The notes beneath the pieces are model-generated. The model had not been told where the DNA came from and did no database searches. It saw only the letters and a list, made by a program, of their open reading frames with translations. Shown one piece after another: positions 1-8,036 of a stretch of 64,000 nt of DNA (the first letter of the stretch is position 1; each line of letters begins with the position of its first letter). The position numbers and the translations under genes are program-made. The DNA is from Anaerolineae bacterium (GTDB taxonomy: Bacteria; Chloroflexota; Anaerolineae; Aggregatilineales; Phototrophicaceae). Where the stretch lies: the NCBI GenBank assembly GCA_017303635.1, contig JAFLCG010000021.1:25748-89747 (forward strand). The letters are read 5' to 3'.

Positions 1-189
1 CCGTTCCAGCAGGCTATCCCAGACCGCGATGTAGTCATCATCGGTGCGGAGGCTTACAAATACTAGCGTCGATTCCGGGAACCAGCTTGCCAGCCGGTTG
101 AGATCAGTCGGTGCAGCCGCGGCTGCCGGGGCGATCAGCAAGGCTGAAAGACCCACCAGCAACAGACCAACCACGATTAATCGCTTCAT
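1..189 (-). CDS. DUF3352-like secreted protein, N-terminal part (cut by window start)
   Basis: Reading the minus strand from ATG at 189 gives an open frame to the window edge. It starts MKRLIVVGLLLVGLSALL and continues through an Ala-rich stretch, a classic signal peptide. The mature start, around ASWFPESTLVFVSLRTDDDY, resembles the opening of DUF3352 proteins, which are common in Chloroflexota as secreted or lipid-anchored proteins of unknown function. An AAGGAG ribosome site lies just upstream on the minus strand (about 196-201). Only about 63 residues are inside the window, so the family call rests on the N-terminus alone. Confidence 0.65.
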   Translation of the reverse strand, partial: MKRLIVVGLLLVGLSALLIAPAAAAAPTDLNRLASWFPESTLVFVSLRTDDDYIAVWDSLLER

Positions 190-385
190 GCAAAGCTCCT
201 TCAATACCATTTCGGATAAGACATTGAGGCAGACAAGCAACTCTGCTGCCGTCATGCGAACCGTCACTGAATAGCCTATACGCAGGGACAGTGCCGATAG
301 TTTCAGTCTATATGTGGACGCGCAGTACAAGCACTAACTTTCCATGAAGGTTCGGTTAATCCATCGCTGGTCTTCAGCGGCGCGG

Positions 386-391
386 TATAAT
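386..391 (+). promoter_or_regulatory. Candidate -10 box for transketolase
   Basis: A perfect TATAAT lies about 60 bases before the chosen GTG start of the transketolase gene. No good -35 hexamer is present 17 bases upstream, so this is a suggestion only. Confidence 0.35.
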
Positions 392-453
392 TCACTTAAC
401 CTCACTCCCAGCCCCTCGCCCAACCGAGAGGGGCAACAATGAAGGAGACTCTT

Positions 454-2439
454 GTGACCGACTTGCAAACGCTGGCTATCAATACTATTCGGACCCTTTC
501 CATTGACGCGATCCAAAAAGCGGATAGCGGTCATCCCGGCCTGCCGATGGGTGCAGCCCCGATGGCCTATGCGCTGTGGATGAACCATCTGCGCTTCAAC
601 CCGCGCAACCCGCATTGGGCGAACCGGGATCGCTTCGTCCTCAGCGCCGGGCATGGCTCGATGCTGATTTATTCGCTGCTGTACCTGACGGGTTACGACC
701 TCTCGCTGGACGAGATCAAGAACTTCCGCCAGTGGGGCAGCAAAACGCCGGGTCACCCGGAAGTGCACGAAACCCCCGGCGTGGAAACCACCACCGGCCC
801 ACTCGGTCAGGGTGCTGCCAACTCGGTCGGGCTGGCACTGGCGGAGGCTTACCTGGCCTCGGTCTTCAACCGCCCCGGCTTCCCGATTGTCGATCATTAC
901 ACCTATGCGCTGGTCGGCGATGGCGATCTGATGGAAGGTGTCTGCCAGGAAGCCGCCTCGATTGCCGGGACCTGGGGACTGGGCAAACTGATCTGGCTGT
1001 ATGACGATAACCAGATCACGCTGGATGGCGAAACCGCCATGACCTTCACGGAGGACACCCCGGCCAAGTTCCGCGCCCTGGGCTGGCACACGATTTCGGT
1101 AGCTGACGGTAACGATGTCGATGAAATCCTGAAGGCGATTGTGGCTGCGAAGGCGGTCAAGGATCAGCCGACGCTGATCTCGATCCGCACCGTGATCGGC
1201 TACGGCAGCCCGAACAAACAGGGCACCAGCAAAGCACACGGGTCGCCGCTGGGCAAAGATGAAATCAAGCTGGTCAAGGAAGCCTTTGGCTGGCCGCAGG
1301 AAGATTTCTATGTGCCGGGCGAGGCACTGGAACACTTCCGCGAGTCGGTTGAGCGCGGCGCGGCCTGGGAAGCCCAGTGGGAAAGCCAGTTCCAGCAGTG
1401 GCGCAGCGCCTACCCGGATCTGGCGGCCCAGTGGGACAGCGCCTTCAGCGGACAGCTCCCGGCCGGCTGGGACGCGGATATTCCGGTTTACGCAGCGGGC
1501 AAAAAAGCGGCGACCCGCAACGCCTCCGGCGAAATCCTGAACGCGATTGCCAAGCACATCCCGACGATGATCGGTGGCGACGCGGACCTAGCGGGCAGCA
1601 CCAAGACGCTGCTCAAGGGTGGCGAGAATACCGGCAAGGGCAAACCGGCTGCGCGGAACGTGCGCTTTGGCGTGCGCGAGTTCGGCATGGGCGCGATTGT
1701 CAACGGGCTGGCGCTGCACGGCGGTATCATCAAGCCGTACTCGGCCACCTTCCTGACCTTTAGCGATTACATGCGGAATGCCATCCGGATGGGCGCACTG
1801 ATGAACATCCCGGCGGTGTACGTCTTCACCCATGACAGCATCGGTTTGGGCGAAGACGGCCCGACCCACCAGCCGATTGAGCACGCGACCGTACTGAGCG
1901 CGATCCCGAACCTGACGGTCTTCCGTCCGGCGGACGCCAACGAAAGCGCGGCGGCCTGGGCGACGGCCATGACCCTGAAAGGCCCGGCCTGCCTGATCTT
2001 CACGCGGCAGGATTTGCCGGTGCTGACGGGTGACCACGTCCGGCCCGGGGTGGCGCGGGGCGGTTACGTGCTGGCGGAGAGCGGCGGCAAGCCCCAGGTG
2101 ATCCTCATCAGCCGGGGCAGCGAAGTGCATCTGGCGATGGAAGCCTTCGAGCAGCTCAAGGCGGAAGGCGTGGCGGTGCGCGTCGTCTCGATCCCATCGT
2201 GGAACCTGTTCGATCAACAGGACACGGCTTACAAGGCAGAGGTGCTGCCGCCGGATGTGACCCGACGGGTGAGCATCGAGGCCGGGATTACGATGGGCTG
2301 GGATCGGTACGTCGGTTCCCAGGGTGTGACCATCGGCATTGACCGCTACGGGGCCAGCGCCCCCTTCGAGCGCATCTACGCGGAACTGGGGATCACCTCA
2401 GCCGCGGTGGTCGCGGCGGCGAAGCAACTGCTGGGATAG
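454..2439 (+). CDS. tkt: Transketolase
   Basis: Thiamine-diphosphate enzyme of the non-oxidative pentose phosphate (or Calvin) pathway that transfers two-carbon ketol units between sugar phosphates in the cytoplasm. The family signatures are intact: HPGLPMGAAPMAYALW near the N-terminus, the ThDP/Mg motif GDGDLMEGVCQEA, the pyrimidine-domain stretch REFGMGAIVNG, and HDSIGLGEDGPTHQPIEH. The length of about 660 residues is normal for a full three-domain transketolase. An in-frame ATG exists at 439, but the GAAGGAGA ribosome site at 441-448 lies after it and 5-6 bases before GTG 454, so GTG 454 is the better start. The gene stands alone, followed by a long repeat-rich gap. Confidence 0.95.
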   Translation: MTDLQTLAINTIRTLSIDAIQKADSGHPGLPMGAAPMAYALWMNHLRFNPRNPHWANRDRFVLSAGHGSMLIYSLLYLTGYDLSLDEIKNFRQWGSKTPGHPEVHETPGVETTTGPLGQGAANSVGLALAEAYLASVFNRPGFPIVDHYTYALVGDGDLMEGVCQEAASIAGTWGLGKLIWLYDDNQITLDGETAMTFTEDTPAKFRALGWHTISVADGNDVDEILKAIVAAKAVKDQPTLISIRTVIGYGSPNKQGTSKAHGSPLGKDEIKLVKEAFGWPQEDFYVPGEALEHFRESVERGAAWEAQWESQFQQWRSAYPDLAAQWDSAFSGQLPAGWDADIPVYAAGKKAATRNASGEILNAIAKHIPTMIGGDADLAGSTKTLLKGGENTGKGKPAARNVRFGVREFGMGAIVNGLALHGGIIKPYSATFLTFSDYMRNAIRMGALMNIPAVYVFTHDSIGLGEDGPTHQPIEHATVLSAIPNLTVFRPADANESAAAWATAMTLKGPACLIFTRQDLPVLTGDHVRPGVARGGYVLAESGGKPQVILISRGSEVHLAMEAFEQLKAEGVAVRVVSIPSWNLFDQQDTAYKAEVLPPDVTRRVSIEAGITMGWDRYVGSQGVTIGIDRYGASAPFERIYAELGITSAAVVAAAKQLLG

Positions 2440-2563
2440 CGCCTCTTACAACCGGGGAATGCCATTCGGTTCCGGGTGGCATCCCCGCCCTCCTGACAAC
2501 GAATTGAGTCTACGGCGACGTGCCCTGCGGGCACACATTTGAATCTTCCATTTCGGGGCTTTT

Positions 2564-2595
<32 letters not shown>

Positions 2596-2683
2596 CAATG
2601 GCTTCGGTCAGGCTTTGGTCGGCGTGATCTGGGCCTGCCTCCTCGCTTCAGAGATGATGGTAGCACAGATGGCGACCTCAGAA

Positions 2684-2699
2684 CGGAACATATGTTCCG
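2684..2699. repeat. GGAACATATGTTCC palindrome, copy 1
   Basis: Perfect 16-base palindrome CGGAACATATGTTCCG followed by ATTTTG. It is one of five dispersed intergenic copies. The core GAAC-N4-GTTC also has the form of a Gram-positive-type LexA box, but no SOS gene is adjacent. Confidence 0.8.
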
Positions 2700-2860
2700 A
2701 TTTTGTGCCGGTTTTTGTGGGAGCCTACCCCCGGACGTTTTCAGGAGTGCCGCACTGCCGCCTCACCCCCCTGCCCCCTCTCCCGTGTGACGCTTCCTCA
2801 TAGAAGGCTACCGTGATGGTGGGAGTCGCGTCACTGGATGCCGAAGGCAGGGGAATCGGA

Positions 2861-2886
2861 CGGGCGCACAGCCGTGCGCCCCTACA
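2861..2886. repeat. GGGCGCACAGCCGTGCGCCCCTAC palindromic repeat, copy 1
   Basis: Short hairpin-forming element ending in CCCCTAC. Copies in both orientations are at 39025 and 47057. It is always intergenic. Confidence 0.75.
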
Positions 2887-3041
2887 TTAGCCGTTCCACG
2901 TGTTACTGTAAATCGGTCATGTGCCGCCATACCCTAAAGGGTACGGCTCCGGTGAAGAAAAGCCCACTGAAGGGGCTGGCTCGATTGCGCAAAGCAATCC
3001 TGTGCGCTGCTATTTCGTCACAAGTCACTGGCAGCGGTAGC

Positions 3042-3191
3042 CTATTCATCCTCACCAAAGTAGTCTAAATCCATCTTCTTGACTGTATAGGTCGCGACTT
3101 CAGTTGCCCCAATGTTGTAGTCCATCATGTACTGGGCTAGCTGAATCCCGTCAATCAGGATGATGCGCTTCTCAATGTCAATGCCACCACG
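3042..3191 (-). pseudogene. 3' remnant of an Mrr-type restriction endonuclease gene
   Basis: The minus strand encodes 49 codons and a stop with the tail IEKRIILIDGIQLAQYMMDY, ending near VKKMDLDYFGEDE. This is the characteristic C-terminus of Mrr-family type IV restriction enzymes (IDG..LA..M...VG, then a Y.(I/V)K..D.DYF ending), which cut modified DNA. The catalytic PD-(D/E)XK domain is absent. Upstream of codon 1 the sequence runs straight into a palindromic repeat (3196-3220), and the frame is closed by TAG near 3270 with no start codon. I read it as a decayed or deletion-truncated gene whose break lies at the repeat. The family call rests on a short tail. Confidence 0.65.
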
Positions 3192-3195
3192 CTCT

Positions 3196-3220
3196 CGGAC
3201 GCGATAAATCGCGTCCCGAC
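3196..3220. repeat. GGGACGCGATTTATCGCGTCC palindromic repeat
   Basis: Inverted repeat abutting the Mrr remnant. It belongs to the same GTAGGGACGC...GCGTCCG style as the elements at 29176 and 59128. Confidence 0.7.
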
Positions 3221-3283
3221 AGTACGGCCTACTGTAGAGGATCAGGCAGATGCACGGATGAAATGACTATGGCACCGCCCTGC

Positions 3284-3712
3284 TCAGAACTTGCGCGTCA
3301 TCACTTTGATCTCGGTGCGGGGGCGGAAGCGCAGCGCCGACCAGGTGGCATCGAGGCTGATCTGGGTGACAGGGTGCCAGTCGGCAGCGGTCAGGGGTTC
3401 CCAGCCGTGGTCGCGGCTGATATCCGTCTGGATCGTGCCGCTCTTTTTGGGATAGCAGAGCCACAAAACTCCACCCGGTGCCAGGGACTCCAGCGCCGGG
3501 CGGAAGCGGGCCTGTACGTCGGCGGCTGAGGTGAAAAAGACCTGAACGACATCCTGCCCGGCGGCAGGGGCTTCCTGCACGATGGCATCCGCCGGGAGCG
3601 GGTCGAGCCGGGCGCGATAACCCGCCGGGGCATGCAGCAAGGCCACTTTCATCCCCGGTTTGATGAGCAACTTCTGAGCCAATGATTTCTCGGACGGAAC
3701 CGGCTTGGGCAT
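3284..3712 (-). CDS. DUF3052-like protein
   Basis: 142 residues, apparently cytoplasmic. The opening SLAQKLLIKPGMKVALLHAP with ..GYRARLDPLP matches the usual start of proteins labelled DUF3052, which look like a trimmed Rossmann/methyltransferase-like fold of unknown function. A middle segment VVQVFFTSAADVQARF precedes the APGGVLWLCYPKKSG strand-turn typical of this group. The start at 3712 is the only sensible one. The gene is divergent from gatA. No enzymatic role can be assigned. Confidence 0.7.
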   Translation of the reverse strand: MPKPVPSEKSLAQKLLIKPGMKVALLHAPAGYRARLDPLPADAIVQEAPAAGQDVVQVFFTSAADVQARFRPALESLAPGGVLWLCYPKKSGTIQTDISRDHGWEPLTAADWHPVTQISLDATWSALRFRPRTEIKVMTRKF

Positions 3713-3814
3713 GATAGATCTCCTCGGTATCAGCGCTCTCCATCCTGATTATAGAGAATGCACGGAGAGCGGTCTTGTATCGAGTGGACATGTGCCGCCA
3801 CTCGCACGGCGCTA

Positions 3815-3823
3815 TGTTATAAT
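3815..3823 (+). promoter_or_regulatory. Extended -10 promoter element for gatA
   Basis: TGTTATAAT: a perfect TATAAT with a TG one base before it, about 45 bases upstream of the chosen gatA ATG. It lacks a clear -35, as expected for an extended -10 promoter. Confidence 0.5.
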
Positions 3824-3867
3824 CCCGCCCATTGGATTCATCGCCCTACGCTGGATGCATATCACCC

Positions 3868-5331
3868 ATGACCGCACTCACTGAATTGACGCTTTCGCAG
3901 GCGCTGGCTGGACTGCGCGCCAAAACCTTTTCCGCGGTGGAACTCACCCGCGCCTATCTGGATCAGATCGAACGCCTGAACCCAACCATCCAGGCTTATC
4001 TGGCGGTCACGGGCGAGCAGGCCACGGCTGCTGCTGCGGCGGCTGATCAGGCCCGCGCCCAGGGCGAAGACCAGCCGCTGCTGGGTCTGCCGCTGGCAAT
4101 CAAGGATGTCATCTCGACCAAGGGGGTGGAAACCACCGCCGGCTCGAAGATCATTCAGGGGTACAAGCCGATTTTTGATGCCACGGTCGTGGGTCGGCTG
4201 TATGCGGCAGGCATGGTGCTGCTGGGTAAGCTCAACTGCGATGAATTTGCGATGGGCAGCTCAACCGAGAACAGCGCCTACGCCCTCACCCGGAACCCGT
4301 GGGATACCGAACGAGTCCCCGGCGGGAGCAGCGGTGGCAGCGCCGCTGCCGTCAGCGCGGGCATGGCGGCGGGCACCCTGGGCACCGATACCGGCGGCAG
4401 CATCCGTCAGCCGGGGTCGCTGTGTAATGTGACCGCCCTCAAACCGAGCTATGGACGCTGCTCGCGCTATGGTCTGATCGCGTTCGGCTCGTCACTGGAC
4501 TGCCCCGGCCCGCTGGCACGCACGGTTGAAGATGTGGCGCGGTTGCTCCAGGTCATGGCCGGTCATGATCCGCTGGATGCGACCACCATGCCGGTGGCTG
4601 TGCCGGATTATTTGCAGGCACTCCAGGGCGATGTGAAGGGACTGCGGATCGGCATCCCGAAAGAGTATTTCATCGACGGGATGCAGCCGGAGGTCGTACA
4701 GGCCGTCCGCGCCGCAATTCAGCAGCTAGAGCAGATGGGCGCGACCGTCCGCGAAATCAGTCTGCCGCACACCGAATACAGCCTGCCCGTTTATTACATC
4801 ATCGCCCCGGCGGAGGCCAGCGCCAACCTGGCCCGCTTCGACGGCATCCGCTTCGGCCCGAAGGTCGATACGGGCGATATGCGTTCGACCTATAACGCCA
4901 CCCGTGGACAGGGCTTCGGCCCGGAGGTCAAGCGGCGCATCATGCTGGGGACGTATGCCCTCAGCGCCGGGTACTACGATGCTTACTATGGCAAAGCCCA
5001 GGCCGTCCGCACCCTCATCAAGCAGGACTTCGACACGGCCTTCGCCAATGTCGATGTGATCTGCACGCCGACCGCCCCCTCGACCGCCTTCAAATTTGGC
5101 GAAAACACGGGCGATCCGATCAAGATGTATCTGGAAGATGTGTTCACGCTGCCGGCGTCGCTGGCGGGCATCTGCGGGTTGAACGTGCCGGTAGGCTTTG
5201 ACGGTCAGGGGCTGCCGATTGGGATGCAGATTCTGGGCAAAGCCTTCGCAGAGGACACCATCCTGCGCGTCGGGCATCAGTATCAGCAGGCGACCGACTG
5301 GCACACCCGCCGTCCGGCACTGGTGGGGTAG
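3868..5331 (+). CDS. gatA: Asp-tRNA(Asn)/Glu-tRNA(Gln) amidotransferase subunit A
   Basis: Amidase-signature subunit of GatCAB. It releases ammonia from glutamine so that misacylated Glu-tRNA(Gln) or Asp-tRNA(Asn) can be amidated. Counting from ATG 3868, the Lys-cisSer-Ser triad falls at K79 (LAIKDV), S154 (PGGSSGGS) and S178 (GTDTGGSIRQPG), the numbering I know for the Staphylococcus aureus enzyme. This supports 3868 over the upstream in-frame ATG at 3832. Length 487 is normal. GatB and GatC are not nearby, so the complex is encoded at scattered loci. It ends one base before the convergent nitroreductase gene. Confidence 0.93.
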   Translation: MTALTELTLSQALAGLRAKTFSAVELTRAYLDQIERLNPTIQAYLAVTGEQATAAAAAADQARAQGEDQPLLGLPLAIKDVISTKGVETTAGSKIIQGYKPIFDATVVGRLYAAGMVLLGKLNCDEFAMGSSTENSAYALTRNPWDTERVPGGSSGGSAAAVSAGMAAGTLGTDTGGSIRQPGSLCNVTALKPSYGRCSRYGLIAFGSSLDCPGPLARTVEDVARLLQVMAGHDPLDATTMPVAVPDYLQALQGDVKGLRIGIPKEYFIDGMQPEVVQAVRAAIQQLEQMGATVREISLPHTEYSLPVYYIIAPAEASANLARFDGIRFGPKVDTGDMRSTYNATRGQGFGPEVKRRIMLGTYALSAGYYDAYYGKAQAVRTLIKQDFDTAFANVDVICTPTAPSTAFKFGENTGDPIKMYLEDVFTLPASLAGICGLNVPVGFDGQGLPIGMQILGKAFAEDTILRVGHQYQQATDWHTRRPALVG

Positions 5332-5332
5332 C

Positions 5333-6016
5333 TCACTCCACCCGCACCAGCACCGACTCCAGCGGCTTCTTGGTGATGACCGGGACGGTCGCATCCGGCG
5401 CGGGATAGCCGACCGGGATTAACACGTAGGGGCGCTCGTTGGACGGGCGCTTCAGAATCTCGGTCAGGAAGGCCATGGGACTGGGCGTGTGCGTGAGAGT
5501 CGCTAACCCCGCCAGATGCAGGCTGCACAGCAACATCCCCACGGCAATGCCCACCGATTCCTCGCTGTAGTAGTGTTTGATTTTCTTCTCGGTGCCGTCC
5601 GCATCACGCTCCAGGCCATAGGCCTGGCGGAAGACCACAATCAGGTAGGGTGCATCTTCCAGATGGGGCTTATGCCAGTCGGTGCCGAGGTGTGCCAGCG
5701 CGTCCAGCCACTCCGCGCTCATGCGGTGTTCGTAGCTTTCGCGTTCTTCGGCTTCGGCAGCCTGGCGGATCTGCCGTTTGACATCCGGGCTGCTGACCAC
5801 CACAAACGTCCACGGCTGTTGATTGGCCCCAGAGGGTGCGGTGGCTGCGGTCGCCACGGCATTTTCGATCAACACATAGGGCACCGGCTCCGGCGAGAAC
5901 ATGCGCACGGTGCGCCGCGTGCTCATCTGCTGGCGAAACTGTTGGGATCGAGTCTGTTGTTCTTCCGGCGACACTCGCTGGAAATCCAACGGCATATACT
6001 GCGCCCGGCTGCTCAT
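5333..6016 (-). CDS. Nitroreductase-family flavoprotein, iodotyrosine deiodinase-like
   Basis: FMN-dependent oxidoreductase fold. RRTVRMFSPEPVP and then APSGANQQPWTFVVV are the FMN-phosphate and loop motifs of the nitroreductase superfamily. The segment HLGTDWHKPHLEDAPYLIVV is very close to the lid region of iodotyrosine deiodinase-type members, and YYSEESVGIAVGMLL forms the dimer helix. The 227-residue length is typical. The substrate in bacteria is unknown; reductive dehalogenation or nitro/quinone reduction are options. The start ATG lies 3 bases after the stop of the upstream M42 peptidase gene, so the two are probably one transcript and translationally coupled. Confidence 0.85.
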   Translation of the reverse strand: MSSRAQYMPLDFQRVSPEEQQTRSQQFRQQMSTRRTVRMFSPEPVPYVLIENAVATAATAPSGANQQPWTFVVVSSPDVKRQIRQAAEAEERESYEHRMSAEWLDALAHLGTDWHKPHLEDAPYLIVVFRQAYGLERDADGTEKKIKHYYSEESVGIAVGMLLCSLHLAGLATLTHTPSPMAFLTEILKRPSNERPYVLIPVGYPAPDATVPVITKKPLESVLVRVE

Positions 6017-6019
6017 GGT

Positions 6020-7105
6020 TTAGAGGCCTTTGTCTTCCCGCTTCAACCCATCCCACTGGATCGTCGCCAGGAACTCGGCATCCAAGCCGGCGATGAACTG
6101 CGCCATCAGCCGCCCGGCCCGCTCAATATCGCGCAGGTCGCAGGTTTCGACCGGCGAGTGCATGTTGCGGATCGGCACTTCCAAGAGCGCCGTTGGGATG
6201 CCCTCCCGCGCCACCTGGATCGACCAGGCATCGGTGCCGCTGGCCCCGGGGATGATATCATCCTGCAACTTGATCTCGTACCGTTTGGCGGTGTCCTTGA
6301 TGCGCTCGACCAGCTTGGGATGGAAGTTCGGTCCAATGCCGATCCCCGGCCCGCCGCCCATCTCACAGGTGCCGTCGGAGTCGACTCCGGGCTGCGGCGC
6401 GAAGGTCACATCCAGCGCGATGGCGATATCCGGCGCAACCGCATAAGCGGTGGTCGCTGCGCCATACAGCCCCATCTCTTCCTGGGCGGTGGCTGCGGCG
6501 TATACATCCCATTGATGATGCAGACCTTGCAGGTTATGGAGGCAGGCCGTCACCGCCGCCAGACAGGCGCGGTCATCGAAGGCTTTCCCGGCTACTTTCT
6601 TACCCATCAGGTCGATCAGCGGGGCCGAAGGCGTGACCAGGTCGCCAATCTGGACCAGTTCTGCAACTTCTGCTGCTGGTAGACCCACATCAATCACCAG
6701 ATCATTCCAGTCCGGGTACTGCTTGCGCCCATTGGCGGCGGAAAGATGCGGCGGGGTGGTGGCGACGATACCGGGCAGCGCCTGCCGCCCATGCACGATA
6801 ACCGGCTGTGCCAGCATGATGCGGTTATCGACTCCGCTCAGGTCAGTGACGGTGATGAAGCCATCTTTCACATCGGTCACCAACATGCCGATCTCATCCA
6901 TGTGCGCCGCCAACAGAATCTTGCGGGCGGGCTTGAGGGGTTTGGTGGCCTTCTTGATGCCGATCAGGCTGCCCAGACCATCCTGCTGGAAACTGTCCAC
7001 CAACGGGGTCCAGGCTTCCCGAATGACTGGATGGATGAGCGTTTCATGGCCGGAAGGAGCGTGGGTCTCGGTCAATGCGCGCAGGTGATCTTTGAGTTCA
7101 AACAT
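6020..7105 (-). CDS. M42-family metallopeptidase (glutamyl aminopeptidase / FrvX type)
   Basis: Cobalt/zinc aminopeptidase that forms large tetrahedral cytosolic particles and trims peptides. Metal and catalytic residues can be read in order: LLAAHMDEIGMLV, GKAFDDRACLA, TAQEEMGLYGA, IALDVTFAPQPG and the late IRNMHSPVETCD histidine. The 361-residue length fits the family. It is the first gene of a two-gene minus-strand unit with the nitroreductase. The ATG at 7105 is followed directly by conserved FELKDHLRALTETHAPSG. Confidence 0.9.
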   Translation of the reverse strand: MFELKDHLRALTETHAPSGHETLIHPVIREAWTPLVDSFQQDGLGSLIGIKKATKPLKPARKILLAAHMDEIGMLVTDVKDGFITVTDLSGVDNRIMLAQPVIVHGRQALPGIVATTPPHLSAANGRKQYPDWNDLVIDVGLPAAEVAELVQIGDLVTPSAPLIDLMGKKVAGKAFDDRACLAAVTACLHNLQGLHHQWDVYAAATAQEEMGLYGAATTAYAVAPDIAIALDVTFAPQPGVDSDGTCEMGGGPGIGIGPNFHPKLVERIKDTAKRYEIKLQDDIIPGASGTDAWSIQVAREGIPTALLEVPIRNMHSPVETCDLRDIERAGRLMAQFIAGLDAEFLATIQWDGLKREDKGL

Positions 7106-7513
7106 GGCAACTCATCTACAGTAGATAGTCAAGACAAGAGCTTAAATTGTAATCCATCGGCGTGTGTGTGGCGAATAAAACTGAAGATTGGGATGGCACG
7201 TCTATCAGACGCCCATCATGGCGTCCCTATATGGGATTTTCGCAACGATGAAGTATGGCTCATCTGCCCCGGAGCCTAACCCTTGCAGCCAGGGCTACTT
7301 GACACATCAGAACATTAGTGCTAGTGTTGCAACGGTGAATAGTATGTATATGACTTGCGCAAACTTGGGATCGCATTGCGACATATGAGCACAGACCACC
7401 TGCCTAAATTACGGATGGTCCACAATTACCCAATCGAGCGTTTTGCGTAAATTTTAATGGACTGTTCTAAAAGTATTACAAGGCACCGCAGACTGGATAA
7501 CCCATAACAAACT
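7106..7513. other. Gap without a recognised gene
   Basis: About 400 bases, more AT-rich toward the DUF1801 gene. Small ORFs here lack ribosome sites and family features. I see no strong promoter, hairpin or known repeat. Confidence 0.5.
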
Positions 7514-7939
7514 ATGAATGTACAAGAACAAATCGAACAGTATATTGCCAGCCAACCTGAACCCAAATGCAGTGATCTGCAGGCGTTGCATGACCTCATT
7601 CTGAACATCATGTCCGCCTGTCAATTATGGTTCCTGGATGGCAAAAACGAAGAGAACAAAATCGTTTCCAATCCGAGTATCGGCTACGGCGTTCGGACCA
7701 TCAAATATGCTGACGGAACGCAAAGAGCGTTCTATCAAATTGGCTTGAGCGCAAACAAAACCGGAATCTCGGTCTATATCCTAGGGATCAAGGACAAGCA
7801 TTATTTGGCCCAGACCTATGGGGAAAAACTGGGTAAGGCAAGCGTGACCGGCTACTGCATTAAGTTCAAAGCGCTGAAGCATATCAATATGGACACCCTC
7901 GAAGCAGCCATCCGAGATGGTGTGGCGCTCACCAGTTAA
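7514..7939 (+). CDS. DUF1801-domain protein (YdhG-like)
   Basis: 141 residues, single domain. YIASQPEPKCSDLQALHDLI, then CQLWFLDGKNEENK, IGYGVRTIKYADGT, FYQIGLSANKTGISVYILG and GKASVTGYCIKFK are the ordered blocks of DUF1801 (YdhG/YjbR-like fold), a small cytoplasmic family of unknown role. The closest sequences I can recall are from Bacteroidota, and codon use here is more AT-rich than in the neighbours, which suggests transfer. It stands alone. Confidence 0.85.
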   Translation: MNVQEQIEQYIASQPEPKCSDLQALHDLILNIMSACQLWFLDGKNEENKIVSNPSIGYGVRTIKYADGTQRAFYQIGLSANKTGISVYILGIKDKHYLAQTYGEKLGKASVTGYCIKFKALKHINMDTLEAAIRDGVALTS

Positions 7940-8036
7940 AAGACACTACATCACCAAGATGTGGGGTCGAGAGTAGAACACACCGCTTGGCTCTAATCCT
8001 GCGCACCCCATTCCAGATGTCCCCTGCTCAAGCCAA

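Noticed and set aside
334..1557. 407-codon minus-strand open frame opposite transketolase
   Set aside because: It is the antisense of a clear tkt frame, has low-complexity Arg/Ala/Gly composition and no family features. Long antisense frames are common in GC-rich DNA.
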